64,000 nucleotides of DNA from Aporrectodea caliginosa (lineage: Eukaryota > Annelida > Clitellata > Crassiclitellata > Lumbricidae), in the NCBI GenBank assembly GCA_020284085.1, contig JACEVL010000335.1, positions 697,001 through 761,000 of the forward strand, in the 5' to 3' direction. The notes below the pieces were generated by a model that did no database searches, had not been told where the DNA came from, and worked only from the letters and a program-made list of their open reading frames with translations. Below are positions 35,201-45,322 of this stretch, piece by piece. Both the position numbers and the translations under genes were made by a program. Each line of letters starts with the position of its first letter. Within the stretch, counting starts at the first letter, position 1.

Positions 35201-36687
35201 TTCTGACGCTGGATATCACACACCAGGTAGACCTAAACCGCAAAATTTAAAAGCGCTCAACCTTTTATCCAATAGGATAGCTTTTATGACAGTTATGTAA
35301 CTTTTATGTAACTTCTTATAACAGTAACTGTTTTGAGTTGTTTTCTGAACGAAGGAAGTGAATCTTAGCTACGAAGATAGAGTGGCAGTCGATTCCATTC
35401 TTTGGGACAGAGGCATGGAATGCACGCGAGCCCATAACTGTTCTGCATCGTGGCTCAGCTAGAAGACCTGTACTTGATGATTGAAAGGCAACGAGGAAGG
35501 ATGTAAGGAGTTAGTAGTGAATGAAGGTAGGTAGGTGTGCTGGTGTTGAGGGCTTTGTAGGCCAGGCAGGCCAATTTTAATTTTATTCTGAATTCAACAG
35601 GAAGCCAATGCAGCTCGTGGAGTAGGACTGAGGAGCAAGTTCGTAGTGGAACACGCAGCACTACGCGAGCCAAAGAGTTTTGGATGCGTTGCAGCCTTTT
35701 GAGTTCAAGGTCTGAGAGACCGACAAAAAGCGAATTAGCATAATGAAGGCGAGAGGAGACAAGGGAACAAGCTATGGTTTGCGACATATTCTTAGTTAGA
35801 GCCGACCTGATGTGACGTATGGCCCTGATGTGATAGGAACAAGGGTTACAAAGGTTTGCTATGTGCGGTCGAAATGTGAGCATATACTGTCCAGGGTTAC
35901 CCCAAGTGTTTTGACGTCGTTGGAATGAACCGATCAGAATAGCCTCAGACTTGTCTGGGTTAATAGCCAAACCATTGAAACAGAACATGCCCACATAGAT
36001 GAGAGGCCCTCATAAAGTTTCAGTTTACCAGACTAGGCTGGTCAGTGTGTGACAGAGGAATATGTAGCTGAGTATCATCCGCGTACTGTTGTAATTGGAC
36101 TCCAAAGTCATTAGCTATGCGACTGTATAATAATAGACTGTAAATAATAAAGGGCCAAGAAAAGATCCTGTGGCACTCCAGAAGTGCAAACAGTGGACTG
36201 AGACCGAACGGTACCGATGCCCACCTGCTGATTCCGGCCACACAGGTAAGAAGCTAACCAGTTTAAGGCAGTCCCAGGGACACCGAAGCTTTTGGTGAGC
36301 CTTGAAAGGAGAAACTGGTGGTCATGGTATCGAAGGCTGCACTGAGGTCAAGGCACAGTGCTCAGGCTTTTCCATTGTCAATAGACGAGAAGATTTCATC
36401 CATTGTATACGGAGGAGAGCAGCTTCAGTGGAATAGCATTCGCGGTTAGCTGACTGAAGTTGGGAGAGAAAGTGATGTGTTTCTTGATACGCGTAAGAAA
36501 GTACGGTATGTTATGGTTTGATACGTACCTCCCCTGATCCGATCTGATGCATGCCTTCATCGCAACCAGCGTACCCTGCCGTGGTCTTGACCAGAACGGG
36601 CAGAGAGTTCCCGAAAGCTTCGACGAAGTCGCGCATTGAGTAATTGAAACTCGACCAGATTAACGCGCCTTCCACCGATGACGTCAT
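32259..36687 (-). CDS. GAREM-like CABIT-SAM adaptor, copy A
   Basis: Five exons in coding order: 36529-36687 (ATG), 35103-35232, 34366-34563, 33642-33806, 32259-33058 (stop). All are GT/AG, and phases 0-1-1-1 join into 483 residues. Exons 1-4 form a CABIT-like region ([46 protein letters not shown] and QGIPVYLPI). Exon 5 holds a Pro/Ser-rich linker with PAPPTPGK and TPSQR, the tyrosine motif [11 protein letters not shown], and a C-terminal SAM domain ([16 protein letters not shown] to [12 protein letters not shown]). CABIT plus proline linker plus SAM ending in GWRPK is the GAREM layout; those proteins are cytoplasmic adaptors that bind GRB2 and tune ERK signalling after receptor tyrosine kinase activation. 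Vertebrate GAREM is much longer, mainly in the linker. YEEI is the classical Src-type SH2 ligand. THEMIS shares CABIT but lacks SAM. Copy B is at 55386-60789. Confidence 0.8.
33100..33445 (+). repeat. (CAGT)n/(CACT)n array, GAREM A intron 4
   Basis: GTCAGTCAGTCA passes into ACTCACTCACTC and back. The SVSQSVSQ and SLTHSLTH frames are artefacts. Confidence 0.9.
33855..34270 (+). repeat. (GGAT)n array, GAREM A intron 3
   Basis: GGATGGATGGAT with GGAGGAAT variants. The same array occupies intron 3 of copy B (57040-57370). Confidence 0.9.
34590..34885 (+). repeat. (CTAGTC)n repeat, GAREM A intron 2
   Basis: CTAGTCTAGTCCAGTCTATT-type text. Matching arrays are in introns 2 and 1 of copy B (57700-58025 and 59320-59650). 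Confidence 0.85.
35450..36440 (-). mobile_element. Decayed LINE reverse transcriptase in GAREM A intron 1
   Basis: 36020-36241 contains the catalytic [10 protein letters not shown] box. In another frame, 35455-35994 continues with INPDKSEAI, then IQNSLARVV and [13 protein letters not shown], the standard C-terminal segments of CR1/Rex-type reverse transcriptases. At least two frameshifts and stops separate the pieces. It lies in the gene's orientation within intron 1. Confidence 0.75.
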
Positions 36688-37137
36688 TGTGACGAGGGCT
36701 TCTTATTTCGACATCAGTTTGACTGAAAGAATGATAAATAAATAAAATAAACAAACAAATAAATAATAAGATTAATTAATAACCTTGAAGACAAATGAAT
36801 CAATATAAAGAAGTAAATGGAGATTGCAGGAGGAAGCATTTGATAAGCATAAACTGTAGGTCACCCAATCGATGAACATGTAACTGGGTCACCCAATCGT
36901 ACATACATGTATACAGGGACAGCGTTCCAAAATCTAGTACTACAAAACGCACCCTAACGAAATTGTGTAGGCTCCCGCAAACCCGTAAGCTTATGCCTTT
37001 TAGACTTACACAAACGACGCTACATCTGCAAATCGATACACACATATTCTACAGACAATATCAAAGAGTCCAAACCACACCACAGCTCACAGCCACACTA
37101 CTCACTGGTTAGACCGCTCGCCTCGAAACTATGAGAG

Positions 37138-37694
37138 TGTAACGGAAACGGGCCTTCTCCTGTTCACGTCTCTCTCTCAGGATGCGAGTGTAAGACGCGT
37201 GTCGCTCAGGATGGGAGCGTAAGTACGGCCTCCGTCGTCTATCGAAGGGCTTCAGCATCCGCCAGCCGACTAGCCGTAGCGATCGATGTCACCCACCGAA
37301 GGAATCAAACACCAGAGTTCAAAGACGATCTTTATTCGACACACCACCATTTCAACAACCAAGCTTAACTACTACACAAGAGCGCCCTCTATATATACCC
37401 AGCTGGGCAGGGATCCTTGGCTGGGATCCTTGGCTGGGATCCTCGGCTGACTGGGATCCTTGGCTGGGATCCTTGGCTGGGATCCTCGGCTGGCTGGGAT
37501 CCTTGGGCTGGGATCCTTGGGATCCTGGCTGGGATCCTTGGCTGACTGGGATCCCTGGGCAGGATCCTTGGGCAGGGAGTCCTCAGGCTAAGTTGCCATG
37601 CCTACCGCAACCCGAGGGTGGTCCAAAAACAGGGAGGCCCAAAAACCGAGGGTGGTCCCAAAAACCGAGGGTGGTCCCTGGCAAAAACGCCACA
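37138..37694 (-). repeat. LTR (3' LTR of the element)
   Basis: A 557-bp direct repeat of 41538-42193. In element orientation it starts TGTGGCG and ends GTTACA, with a TATATATA box and an AATAAA signal about 60-80 bp apart. It carries a shorter GGCTGGGATCCTT minisatellite (37405-37570) than the other LTR. A polypurine tract (GTGGGAGGAGGA, reverse of 37695-37706) lies just inside it. Confidence 0.9.
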
Positions 37695-38360
37695 TCCTCC
37701 TCCCACCACGAGAGATATGCCCCCTATATCTCCCGGGCACCCGCAGGGAAAATCACAATACAACAATGTGGCCAACGGGCCCTACAAAGTCTATGATCCC
37801 TAAAATCCAAGTCCGCCTATAAAAAAGGAAAGTCCAGCCAACAGCTAAGCCAAGCCCTGTCTAGCTAACAAAGAGCGGTCTACGCGACCGATAGAGTCTC
37901 TAAAGTTCAATCATCGCAGTGGCCATCGGCCCAAAGAAAATCATCAGAATAAAACACAAAAAGAACAGAGGCCAACTGGCCAACAATCAAAACAACAGAA
38001 TCAAACAATAAAAAGCCGTTTCTCGGCATCAAGCTTTTACAGACATAACGATTACACAATAAACAAGGGGAAGCCATGGTCTCTCGACGCCAAGGGCGGA
38101 GGGCTTAACGCGTCCCCAGACAAAAAGCGTCTGGGGGAAGGACAAAGGAGGACAGCCATGGTCTCTCGACGTCAGGGACGGAGGGCTTACGCATCCCCAG
38201 ACAAAAAGCGTCTGGGGGAAGGACAGGGACCGTACAGAGTCCGGGCCGACGAGCGTATCAGAGTCCGGGCCGACGAGGGGTGCCCGACAGCAGCACTCGG
38301 CGAAGGCGCTCACCATCGTTCGTCGCCTGTCACTCGGAGACGCGCAGAGATCGCGAGTCT

Positions 38361-41300
38361 CTAGCGGTAGCGGGCCGGTAGGCGTACCGTCCTCTTCGGT
38401 CGTCGATCCGAGGCGTCAACCTCGGAGATGGAAGGCGTCGCGGCTCTCGGGCCGGGCGCACCAGGAATCGGAGCGGCGGGTCCGCCCGTCTCCTCAAAGT
38501 CCTCATCGTAGCTGGGTCGCAGCTTGTCGATGTGCGCGACAAATGGCTTGGAGTTCCGCGTCTTCCGGAGCCGGTAGTTGACCGGCCCGGTCTTCTCCAT
38601 CACGTAGTAGGGACCGGTATACATCCGGGCCCATTTCGGACTCCGGCCCTGGTATCGTCGCGGCGTGTAATACCAGACGCGGTCGCCCGGGGCGAACGCG
38701 GCTGGTCGCACCCTGAGGTCGTATTTCTTCTTGCGCCGTTCTGCGGAGACTCGTAGATGCTCTCTCACCAAGCGGTAGGCGCTCTCCACCCGCTCGGCAA
38801 ATTCCTGGACGTAGCTGGAGTAGGTTCCGGCTCGTGGGTCGTCATCCGGTGGCCTGCCATAGACCAGATCGATGGGAGCCCTGGTCTCCCGACCGAACAT
38901 CAAATAATTCGGCGTAAAGCCGGTAGCTTCATGCAGCGAGGCCCGGTAGGCGGCGAGGACATGGGGTAGAACCTCGTCCCAATCGCGCTGATGGCTGCTG
39001 TTTAACCTCCCCACCAAGGTCTGGGGGAATGACTCTATCAACCTACTATTCCCACAAGGAGGGACGCCAAATGGCCTCGGCCACTTAATCTCTAAAGACC
39101 GGAAAACTTTCCCACACTTGGCAAGACCACCCATGATTATCAATAGAAATAGGATCAACCTGTCAATCATTTGCCAATAACGTAATTTTAATGCTCTGTC
39201 TTTCTTGCGTGCTATCCTTACGGCAGTTTCAATTACCTCTTCAGCCAACATATTATCCGACTGTGCCTCGACCGTAACCCTATGCGGCAGCAACTGTCGT
39301 CTTAACGGCTGTCTCACTGGGCGCGCATCTCCCGTCTCAATTCTATGCGTGCTTACCGACGTTCTGCCTATGTCCCTATCACTCGCGGAAAATACATCCT
39401 CATATTTTACAAGCAAAGCGCCTAGTCGTTCCCGTATCTCCGCAGGCACTTCTACGGGCAAATCCGCTAACAATTTATCAATTGGCGAAGCTTGGCCGAC
39501 CGCGTCCTCGCCGCGGTTGGTCTCGCACAATTCTACCTCTACAGGGTGCAGCTCTCCCAAGGGGCGATCCTTGGACAACCGGACGGGGTCTTCGCTCAAA
39601 TTAACCACCCTTACCCGAGCATCTGCGTAGTCACCGACAACTACGCGGGCCAGATGGACCCCGGGTTGGATTTCCTTAGCCTCCGTCATCCAGGCTGGCG
39701 CTACGGTCGTTAAATTACCGTACATGGTCTTAACCGGGACATCCCTCTGGGACTTAGGGGAAACCAATACCTCCTCGGCGACGATCACGCGCCGGCACCA
39801 AATAGATCCATTACCCCTAACCAGGGAAATACGCCTGCGTCCTACAAATAAGGATCCCATGGCAAAACCCAAGCGGCAGCGATGTTCTCTCAGCCAGTCC
39901 ATCCCTAACATAGGCTCAGATATCTGATCAGAAACCAGAAAGGAAGTATGGATATAAAACCCGTTCGTAATCTTAATGGGCACCCGCACCTCACCAAGGA
40001 CATTTATATCGGACCCATTAGCAGCCATCAAAACGCGATTGCAAGAGCGAAGTTCTAACCCGTCGACAGTAGATGAAGGCACCAGGCTGACTTCCGATCC
40101 AGTGTCGATCAGGCATAGCTGCGGTCGTCCGTTGATCTCACCGCGGATGTAGACTGCGTTGTTCGTAGCACGGTCCGGCATTCTTGGGCGCGTCGTATGG
40201 TTCATGACCACCGGGTTCGGTGGCGTCGAAGCATCGGGCTCGGTCGTCGCGTTCTGGCGATTCTGGCGATTCTGGTATCGGCGATCTCGTCGGCAGTTAC
40301 GGGCCATGTGACCGGCTCGTCCGCAGTTGAAGCAGGTCATGTCGCGTCGCTGATTCTCCGGAGGGCCTGGGCGGTCTCGCTCAGGTCGGATTTCATGACT
40401 CGGTTCGTCGGTCGTAGGAGGGCTTCGGCGAAGCACGCGGAATTGCTCGTCCATTCTTTTCTCCATTTCTTGCTGCCATTTCCGCTGCTCATCTCGCTGA
40501 GTGTTCAAGAAGCGGTCCATCTGAGCCTGAAGCTGGGCGCTCAGGTCGGTCTCTTGCGTCCCTCGCACTCGGTTTGGCTGTCTGCGGCGATCATCGGCAT
40601 CGTTCGTCCGTTGATAGGCCTCCAGACGCAGTGCGGTCCGGTATGCCTCGTCCAGGTTCTTCGGTTCTCGCTCGCGTACTTTGAGCGAGAGCTCCCGGTC
40701 TCTCATCGCTTCCAGGAAGGCATCCTTCGCGATGATCTGCGTCGTCTCGTTGGAAGGCACCGGGTAGGCCAAGACCACAAGTCGTCGGATCTCATGCAGC
40801 AGGTCGCTGAGGTTCTCTTCCGGGCGTTGACGGCGGTAGTACAGCTGGGCGCGGAAGGTTTCTGCCTGGCCTTCCGTCCCGTATCTCTGCCGAAGGCGTT
40901 CAACCAATTCTTCGTAACTCGCGCTCGGTTGAGCGCCGAAGTCCCAGAGAAGTTGCGTAGCGGCCTTCTCCAGCGAACATCGCAAGTAGTCGACCCGGTC
41001 CGCGGCCGTCCACTTATTGTGCCTTGCGCAGACCTCGAACTGCACCAGGAATGACTCCAGCGAGCCCGTCCCATCGAACTTTCCTGGTTTCATCGGCGTC
41101 GGGCGGCTTCGCAGCAGGTCGCTGACATTTTCTAGAAGATTCGGCGTCGAAGTCCCGGGAGCGTTCGGTCTTTCAGTCTCTTCGCGGAAATTCGCTTTCA
41201 ATTTCTTCTTTTCCGTCGTCGGTTCGCCCGTCTTTTCTCGGAAGCTCGTTCTCTCCGGCTTCACGGTCATCTCTTCTTCCCGGTCTTCGCGGAAGCTCGG

Positions 41301-41471
41301 TCTCATCGGCTCTGGATCATCGAAGTCGATCTCGGACAGCAAGCGGCTTCGGTCCGGTCGCGTAACCAACGCGGCCATTCGTCTCGCGGCTGGCGTAGAA
41401 ATTCTTGACGGCAGATCGGCCAGGTCCAAGGCCGCGTAGGGAATGGTGTCGTCCTCGTCTCCCGGAAACAT
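38361..41471 (-). CDS. Gag-protease-integrase remnant polyprotein
   Basis: 1036 residues on the minus strand. Residues about 130-300 are a retrotransposon Gag region (LFLRCSLEKAATQLLWDF-like text). A CCHC zinc knuckle starts at C380 (CFNCGRAGHMARNC), and an aspartic protease active site DTGSEVSLVPS is near residue 455. A reverse-transcriptase start (HRVTVEAQ, NMLAEEVIE) is near 740. The frame then passes through a short degenerate stretch straight into the end of the integrase core (QRDWDEVLPHVLAAYR) and the integrase C-terminal region (FAPGDRVWYYTPRRYQG). The catalytic YxDD and most of the DDE are absent. The ORF stays open across the deletion, which either happened in frame or was tolerated for Gag supply. 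The large + strand frame at 40197-41054 is its antisense shadow. Confidence 0.85.
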   Translation of the reverse strand: MFPGDEDDTIPYAALDLADLPSRISTPAARRMAALVTRPDRSRLLSEIDFDDPEPMRPSFREDREEEMTVKPERTSFREKTGEPTTEKKKLKANFREETERPNAPGTSTPNLLENVSDLLRSRPTPMKPGKFDGTGSLESFLVQFEVCARHNKWTAADRVDYLRCSLEKAATQLLWDFGAQPSASYEELVERLRQRYGTEGQAETFRAQLYYRRQRPEENLSDLLHEIRRLVVLAYPVPSNETTQIIAKDAFLEAMRDRELSLKVREREPKNLDEAYRTALRLEAYQRTNDADDRRRQPNRVRGTQETDLSAQLQAQMDRFLNTQRDEQRKWQQEMEKRMDEQFRVLRRSPPTTDEPSHEIRPERDRPGPPENQRRDMTCFNCGRAGHMARNCRRDRRYQNRQNRQNATTEPDASTPPNPVVMNHTTRPRMPDRATNNAVYIRGEINGRPQLCLIDTGSEVSLVPSSTVDGLELRSCNRVLMAANGSDINVLGEVRVPIKITNGFYIHTSFLVSDQISEPMLGMDWLREHRCRLGFAMGSLFVGRRRISLVRGNGSIWCRRVIVAEEVLVSPKSQRDVPVKTMYGNLTTVAPAWMTEAKEIQPGVHLARVVVGDYADARVRVVNLSEDPVRLSKDRPLGELHPVEVELCETNRGEDAVGQASPIDKLLADLPVEVPAEIRERLGALLVKYEDVFSASDRDIGRTSVSTHRIETGDARPVRQPLRRQLLPHRVTVEAQSDNMLAEEVIETAVRIARKKDRALKLRYWQMIDRLILFLLIIMGGLAKCGKVFRSLEIKWPRPFGVPPCGNSRLIESFPQTLVGRLNSSHQRDWDEVLPHVLAAYRASLHEATGFTPNYLMFGRETRAPIDLVYGRPPDDDPRAGTYSSYVQEFAERVESAYRLVREHLRVSAERRKKKYDLRVRPAAFAPGDRVWYYTPRRYQGRSPKWARMYTGPYYVMEKTGPVNYRLRKTRNSKPFVAHIDKLRPSYDEDFEETGGPAAPIPGAPGPRAATPSISEVDASDRRPKRTVRLPARYR

Positions 41472-41537
41472 CTTCGGTCGATTCTAGCTTCGTCGGCGGC
41501 AGGAAATCTCGACAAAACCCCACGGCTCTGGTACCAA

Positions 41538-42193
41538 TGTAACGGAAACGGGCCTTCTCCTGTTCACGTCTCTCTCTCAGGATGCGAGTGTAAGACGCGT
41601 GTCGCTCAGGATGGGAGCGTAAGTACGGCCTCCGTCGTCTATCGAAGGGCTTCAGCATCCGCCAGCCGACTAGCCGTAGCGATCGATGTCACCCACCGAA
41701 GGAATCAAACACCAGAGTTCAAAGACGATCTTTATTCGACACACCACCATTTCAACAACCAAGCTTAACTACTACACAAGAGCGCCCTCTATATATACCC
41801 AGCTGGGCAGGGATCCTTGGCTGGGATCCTTGGCTGGGATCCTCGGCTGACTGGGATCCTTGGCTGGGATCCTTGGCTGGGATCCTCGGCTGGCTGGGAT
41901 CCTTGGCTGGGATCCTTGGCTGGGATCCTCGGCTGACTGGGATCCTTGGCTGGGATCCTTGGCTGGGATCCTCGGCTGGCTGGGATCCTTGGCTGGGATC
42001 CTTGGCTGGCTGGGATCCTTGGCTGACTGGGATCCCTGGGCAGGATCCTTGGGCAGGGAGTCCTCAGGCTAAGTTGCCATGCCTACCGCAACCCGAGGGT
42101 GGTCCAAAAACAGGGAGGCCCAAAACCGAGGGTGGTCCCAAAAACCGAGGGTGGTCCCAAAAACCGAGGGTGGTCCCTGACAAAAACGCCACA
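41538..42193 (-). repeat. LTR (5' LTR of the element)
   Basis: A 656-bp copy of 37138-37694, nearly identical outside the minisatellite. The extra ~100 bp is additional GGCTGGGATCCTT units (41812-42040). Confidence 0.9.
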
Positions 42194-42330
42194 AGAGTAC
42201 AGGTTCGATCCACCTCCCCTGAGACGGTTACCGACTTACCGTGTAGTGATCTCGAGCAAGTCCTTCACTCACAATTGCTCAACGCAATCGATTTTAGTTT
42301 GACTAGTAGATAGTGACGCTTAATAACTAC

Positions 42331-43053
42331 ACGTGATGGGCACTAACTAATATATTTAGTTAAACTATAACTATTTTTCAACTGAAATAAAAAAAAGTTT
42401 AACCAAAAGTTGGCAACTGATTTTGTAAATAAGTTAACTAAACTAAAAATATTTAGTTAAACTTTTTCCAACTTTTAACAAACTTTTTCACAAACATTTT
42501 CACAATGACAACGGTTAAGTGAACTGTAATAATGCAGAGCGTCAATGACAATTTCACCTTCAAACAATGTAATGCGTACTAGACTAATAGTCCTATTACA
42601 GTACTACCAGAAAATCAGGAAGTTGCTAATGCAGACGCTTATGCATCGTGCAATGCAGTTCACTTGATGATGATATGATGATATATTCGTTTATTTATCA
42701 AGCAGGAAGACACACCGCTTCACAACTTACATACACAAACAAAGGCTATTATAAAGGAAAAAAGGGAATAATGTTAGTTTTTAAAATTTGGGTCAACGTG
42801 GTGGCTTCAGTAATAAACTAGTTACTCTTGACAATCATTGCGGAAGATTGTTGCTGATTTTGCTACTTAAACTTTCTATCTGATAACTAAAAATATTTGT
42901 TAAACTTTTTAATTAATAGGCTAACTAAAAAACATTAAACTTTTGTTTTAACTAAACTATTTTTTAGTTAGCCTAAGGCGCTTCTGCCTTAACAAACTTT
43001 TTTTAGTTAAACTTAAAGCTTGCAGCTTTTCAGTTAACTTTTGCCCATCACTG
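42331..43053. mobile_element. hAT-like MITE (723 bp)
   Basis: The ends GTGATGGGCA and TGCCCATCACTG are inverted, the right one giving the canonical CAGTGATGGGCA start. The flanks ATAACTAC and AAAACTAC match at 7 of 8 positions. The paralogous site at about 61298-61306 lacks the element. The interior is AT-rich GTTAACTAAA text plus a LINE-like tail near 42670-42750. Confidence 0.75.
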
Positions 43054-43684
43054 AAAACTACATAATTATGAAAATAATCACGGACTCAAGGGCAGAGAAC
43101 GCAACCGTTTCTAACAACGTCGCGACTGTATAGCGCGTAACTTTACACGTCTAAACTTCGCTAAAAATCCAAGAATTGCAAAGAATTAACTTTGCCTGGC
43201 CTCAGCATACAACGCAGTTCACTCCTGTAGTTAAATTCCCAGTTGAAGTTGACCCATCCAATACATATCGAAGCACTTACGATTTCAGCACAGTGTACCT
43301 TCAATACCGTAGCTTCCTGGGTTGTCAGTTGTCACACGTATTTGAAGATATCGAACGGCTTTTTCTCTGCATTGCCAACATACGGAGGCCAGTAGGCCTA
43401 AGTATAGGGTCTAGTCTAGGCAACAGCAATTGCGTGTCTAAATGGTTTCATAGTGAAACATGTGATATAGAGAAACAGTTACTGTTCTTAGTTTCCCTTC
43501 AAGGCCAACAGTGGAAGCCAGTAGGCCCAAGCATAATATGCATGCTAAGGCGTGAAAAGCTTGTGCGTGGTTGGATGGTTTCATATGAAACATAGTAAGT
43601 CATATGATAATTATGCAGAAACGTTTAAGGGGCTGCATACAGTTCCTGTTCAATGACACTGTGTCATAACAAGGGGATTAACGT
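43054..43684. other. Segmental duplication copy A, unique part
   Basis: Matches 61315-61770 closely (for example AAATCCAAGAATTGC, then CAGCATACAAC and GTTCACTCCTGT). The frame at 43176-43595 has no recognisable protein and is broken in the other copy (the opposite-strand frame there covers the same text), so I do not call a gene. Confidence 0.6.
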
Positions 43685-44201
43685 CAGGGCCGCATTAAGG
43701 CTATAGTGCGGACCCGTATAATGGAATGAGTGTCCATCACACACATATTTATTACCGGTACATGCTTACTATTCAGAGAATTAACTGGCTAAAGACACAA
43801 TACACAATTACCGTTATATTACTATCTGTAGGCTACAGTGCTACACGCAATGATTAGTGTCAGGAAAATAACTATAAGTAATTACATGAATTGTAATTTC
43901 GTATTTATTTATGTCAAATAACTGTAAGTAATAAATAAAATTATTACTTCGTATTTATTTATTTCAAATAACTATAAGTAATTAAATTAATTATTACTTC
44001 GTATTTATTTATTTCAACTAACTATAAGTAATTAAATTAATTATTACTTCGTATTTATTTATGTTGCAGCATTTTCGCTAGATTTAACAATAAGTTAATA
44101 ACAGGCACACTAAAAATTTCTTCACTTCCGAAAATGCGGGCCCCTCAAATCTGCGGGCGAAGGTGCTGCAGCACTATTAGCATCCCCTTAATGCGGCCCT
44201 C
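43685..44201. mobile_element. hAT-like MITE (517 bp)
   Basis: Termini CAGGGCCGCATTAAGG and CCTTAATGCGGCCCTC are inverted. The flanks ATTAACGT and ATTAGAGT fit a decayed 8-bp duplication, and the empty paralogue near 61767 reads ATTAGCGT. The interior includes three or four ~57-bp tandem units (CTTCGTATTTATTTATTTCA-type) at 43895-44060. Confidence 0.75.
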
Positions 44202-44454
44202 ATTAGAGTCGCCCTCCTGCATTCTCCAGGCCTGGGACTGGCACTGCCAGAGTACGGGCATTGACGGATATTTGCTTGGGACGGGACTGGTATTATTATG
44301 TCCTGAGTTTTTGACGCTTTTATGACTATACATGCATGCTTTCACAATTTCACACACATATAAATAAATATCAGTGCAAACATGTCATTCATACATACAT
44401 GTATACATTTGCCATTCTCCCACGAGACCACATTCAATTGCCATTACAATTACG

Positions 44455-45318
44455 CTTTGTATTGTTATCACTATAATTATTATTGAAATGTCCTAAATCA
44501 ACTCAGTCATATGTACAGACATAAATAGTAGGCTACACAGATATAGGATTTGGTTTCGTATGTTTATATATTATTATAAAGGAGTAAATGCCATAATATA
44601 TATATATATATATAGTCTTTTTCTCATGCGATTATATATAATAATACATATATATACTCGCATGAGAAGCAAACAAACATGCAAAACTAGACGAAGTTAC
44701 AAACAGACAGACAGAGACAGACAGAGAAAGACGCAGAATGAGAGATGGAAGGGTTCAAACAGATTCAAAAGGACACACACACACACACGGAGAGAGACAA
44801 GCAGAGTGAAACACAGAAATATGGACAGATACGTTTCTGGTCACATCCTATCTTCCTTGTGGGTCCGCTCAGTGGCGTAACGAAGGGGGGCATAGGGGGC
44901 AGCCGCCCCCGGGCGTAGCACCAGGGTGGCGCAAAAGTAGCCTTTTGTGGTACACAGTATAATAGTATGACAAGAACTATCAAAAGGCAACAAGAAAATT
45001 AAAAGGGGGCGCGGTCATCAACCCTTGCTCCTGGGCACTGAAACCCTTCGTTACGCCACTGGGTCCGCCTCAAATAAGGCTGTGTAATTAGCTTATGGTT
45101 AGGTTAAAATGCTTTCGGATGACAGAGTCTCATTTTCCAACTATCGTTTCTACATCCGCCAGCAGTTCAGAAGTTCAGATATCTAGCAATTATATTTCTC
45201 GCCTGATTTTCTCTTTATAAAAATTAAATAAAACGAGTTGATTCTACCAGTTTAATCTCCTATAGTCAATTAGAGGAATAAACTAATTAAACGGAAGTTT
45301 GGTTCCTTACACACCTCT
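44455..45318. repeat. Triplicated module, copy A
   Basis: From GTTATCACTATAATTATTATTG through ATGTCCTAAAT-AACTCAGTC, AAACAGACAGACAGAGACAG and ACACAGAAATATGGACAG to GGTTCCTTACACACCTCTTT. The same order is seen at 52640-53560 and 63244-64000. Copy A continues after the piggyBac-like insert at 47195-47300. Confidence 0.8.
44870..45061. mobile_element. hAT-like MITE (192 bp)
   Basis: Perfect 18-bp inverted termini CAGTGGCGTAACGAAGGG/CCCTTCGTTACGCCACTG. The flanks GGTCCGCT and GGTCCGCC match at 7 of 8 positions. Both paralogues (near 53182 and 63606) are empty, reading GTGGGTCGGC. Confidence 0.85.
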
Positions 45319-45322
45319 TTAA

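Larger units (their letters stand above)
37138..42193 (-). mobile_element. Ty3/gypsy-type LTR retrotransposon, internally deleted
   Basis: Two LTRs (37138-37694 and 41538-42193), a 4-bp AGAG target duplication, a primer-binding site one base inside the 5' LTR (TGGTACCAGAGCC, reverse of 41522-41536) and a polypurine tract at the other end define a complete 5.06-kb insertion. A single ORF spans Gag, protease and the integrase C terminus, with nearly all of the reverse transcriptase, RNase H and integrase core missing. It cannot move on its own but keeps every cis signal. The host site is a tRNA-derived SINE. Confidence 0.9.
37100..42322 (+). repeat. tRNA-derived SINE split by LTR element
   Basis: The left part, 37100-37137 (ACTGGTTAGACCGCTCGCCT, box A, to ATGAGAG), and right part, 42194-42322 (AGAGTACAGGTTCGATCC, box B, to TAGATAGTGACGCTTAATAA), together match the uninterrupted SINE at 61146-61310. 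The LTR element sits between the two boxes, with AGAG duplicated. Confidence 0.8.

Noticed and set aside
35020..36760. Separate host gene in GAREM A intron 1
   Set aside because: The frames contain YADDTQLH and other LINE reverse-transcriptase segments with frameshifts, so it is a decayed transposon.
40197..41054. 285-codon plus-strand frame
   Set aside because: Antisense to the Gag region of the LTR element, whose minus-strand frame has clear zinc knuckle and protease motifs.
43176..43595. 139-codon frame upstream of GAREM A
   Set aside because: No recognisable protein, and the paralogous DNA at 61430-61680 does not keep the frame.
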